Origin: Larimichthys crocea
Taxonomy: Eukaryota; Chordata; Actinopteri; Sciaenidae
Reading direction: 5' to 3'
Assembly: GCF_000972845.2 (NCBI RefSeq)
Contig: NC_040021.1
Coordinates: 10,940,908-11,004,907 of the forward strand
DNA: 64,000 nucleotides
Part shown: piece by piece, positions 63,231-64,000 of the stretch
Layout of the letters: every line of letters begins with the position of its first letter
Numbering within the stretch: the stretch's first letter is position 1
Position numbers and translations under genes: made by a program
Notes under the pieces: generated by a model
Database searches by the model: none
What the model was told of the DNA's origin: nothing
Seen by the model: only the letters and a program-made list of their open reading frames with translations

Positions 63231-64000
63231 ACTCAAAAAAGCTGCATTATCCCTCATGAGATCAAGTATTAATGTCATGTCTCTTGTGATAATATGCCCA
63301 TGAAGAGTTAAACAGTCAAAGTAGTTTCTGTTCCTGTACAGTACAGTCAGATTTTGAAATCAAATTATAATTTTTACTTTTGCTTTCGTGACATTTATGA
63401 AAAATGAAGAATAGAAACTCTGTTGGTATTTTAGCAGTCAGTAGTTGTACAATAGGGGTTTTATGTCAGGACAATAACTTTTTGTGCCTTCTCTCGTTCA
63501 GCTAAGTTATTTTGAGAACTCGCATAAAATCACAACAGTTACATTATTATGTCACTGCATGTCTTGCACTAAAAACAGCCACGTTACTTATGATGTTTTG
63601 TGAATCTTCAAAGTGAAATACTATTTTCTTTTAAGTGCAAATTCTTAACACATTTTCATTGCTGTGGTGTTCATTCAGTCCAAAAAACATCACTATGTCG
63701 CAATGAAGGAATGTTTATGGATGCTGGATGTTGAGTCAGTAATTAGCCAAGATCCAGGAGTGATGCCTGTGCTGTAAATCATGTGGGAGTGTCTGAGAAT
63801 GTTTAGATTGAAATCCTCTGGATATTTTGTCGGTTGTATCATCATCGCCAGGCTGTTTGGATGGAAAATGTGCAGAGTGTAAGTGTTTTCATTATTATCA
63901 GGAGGAGTTTAAGGTGTTTTTTGATGTTGTCACACTTTCCCTGCCTCCCACCTCACACCCACATTTACACCACACCACACGTTTTTACACCTTTGCTTTG

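Larger units (their letters stand above)
51106..64000. other. Long non-coding stretch, probably first intron of the 51000 gene
   Basis: About 12.9 kb without any frame that has a domain or a credible splice context. Contains two microsatellites, one MITE-like element (59571-59798) and remnants of interspersed repeats near the right end. Confidence 0.5.

Overview
The window is teleost fish genomic DNA. It has spliced genes with GT-AG introns, a CpG-rich promoter, many microsatellites and several interspersed repeats typical of fish. Three known gene families are clear, all on the + strand, and no bacterial-type feature is present. From left to right: the last exons of a TLDc gene, best called ncoa7 (96-544); two tandem copies of hint3 (3789-5325 and 7825-9711); a small acidic single-exon ORF of unknown function (12030-12380); the complete ppp1r13b (ASPP1) gene (promoter near 14960, start codon 15812, stop 37578); and a first-exon-like segment of an unidentified gene (about 51000-51105) whose intron would fill the rest of the window.

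Region 1-9711. The ncoa7 tail is followed by two hint3 genes, the NCOA7-HINT3 order known from human chromosome 6. The two hint3 copies have identical lengths for exons 2, 3 and 4 (118, 70 and 127 nt), so they are a real tandem duplication. Between them lies a minisatellite of about 93-bp units rich in GTA. A 432-bp solo LTR with a 5-bp target duplication is inserted in it. The array ends about 150 bp before the start codon of the second hint3.

Region 15000-37578. ppp1r13b can be read exon by exon: ubiquitin-like N terminus, coiled coil, proline-rich middle, RVKF PP1-docking motif, ankyrin repeats and SH3 domain. One 129-nt exon (31677-31805) is phase-neutral and appears to be an optional cassette.

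Region 37219-46485. About 4.6 kb that includes the last ppp1r13b exon occurs twice in tandem. The second copy carries many one- and two-base deletions and is followed by a 10-N gap. This looks more like an assembly artefact (a second haplotype or unpolished long-read contig) than a fixed biological duplication, but both remain possible.

Region 46566-64000. This holds a decayed MADF/SANT-like gene of the kind linked to PIF/Harbinger transposons, one candidate exon without recognised homology, an interspersed-repeat fragment, a promoter with an NRF1-like site and a first exon. About 12.9 kb of non-coding sequence with scattered repeats follows. I found no new multigene system. The points most worth checking are the cassette exon, the tandem duplication, the nested LTR and minisatellite, and the TG-tract splice site in hint3.
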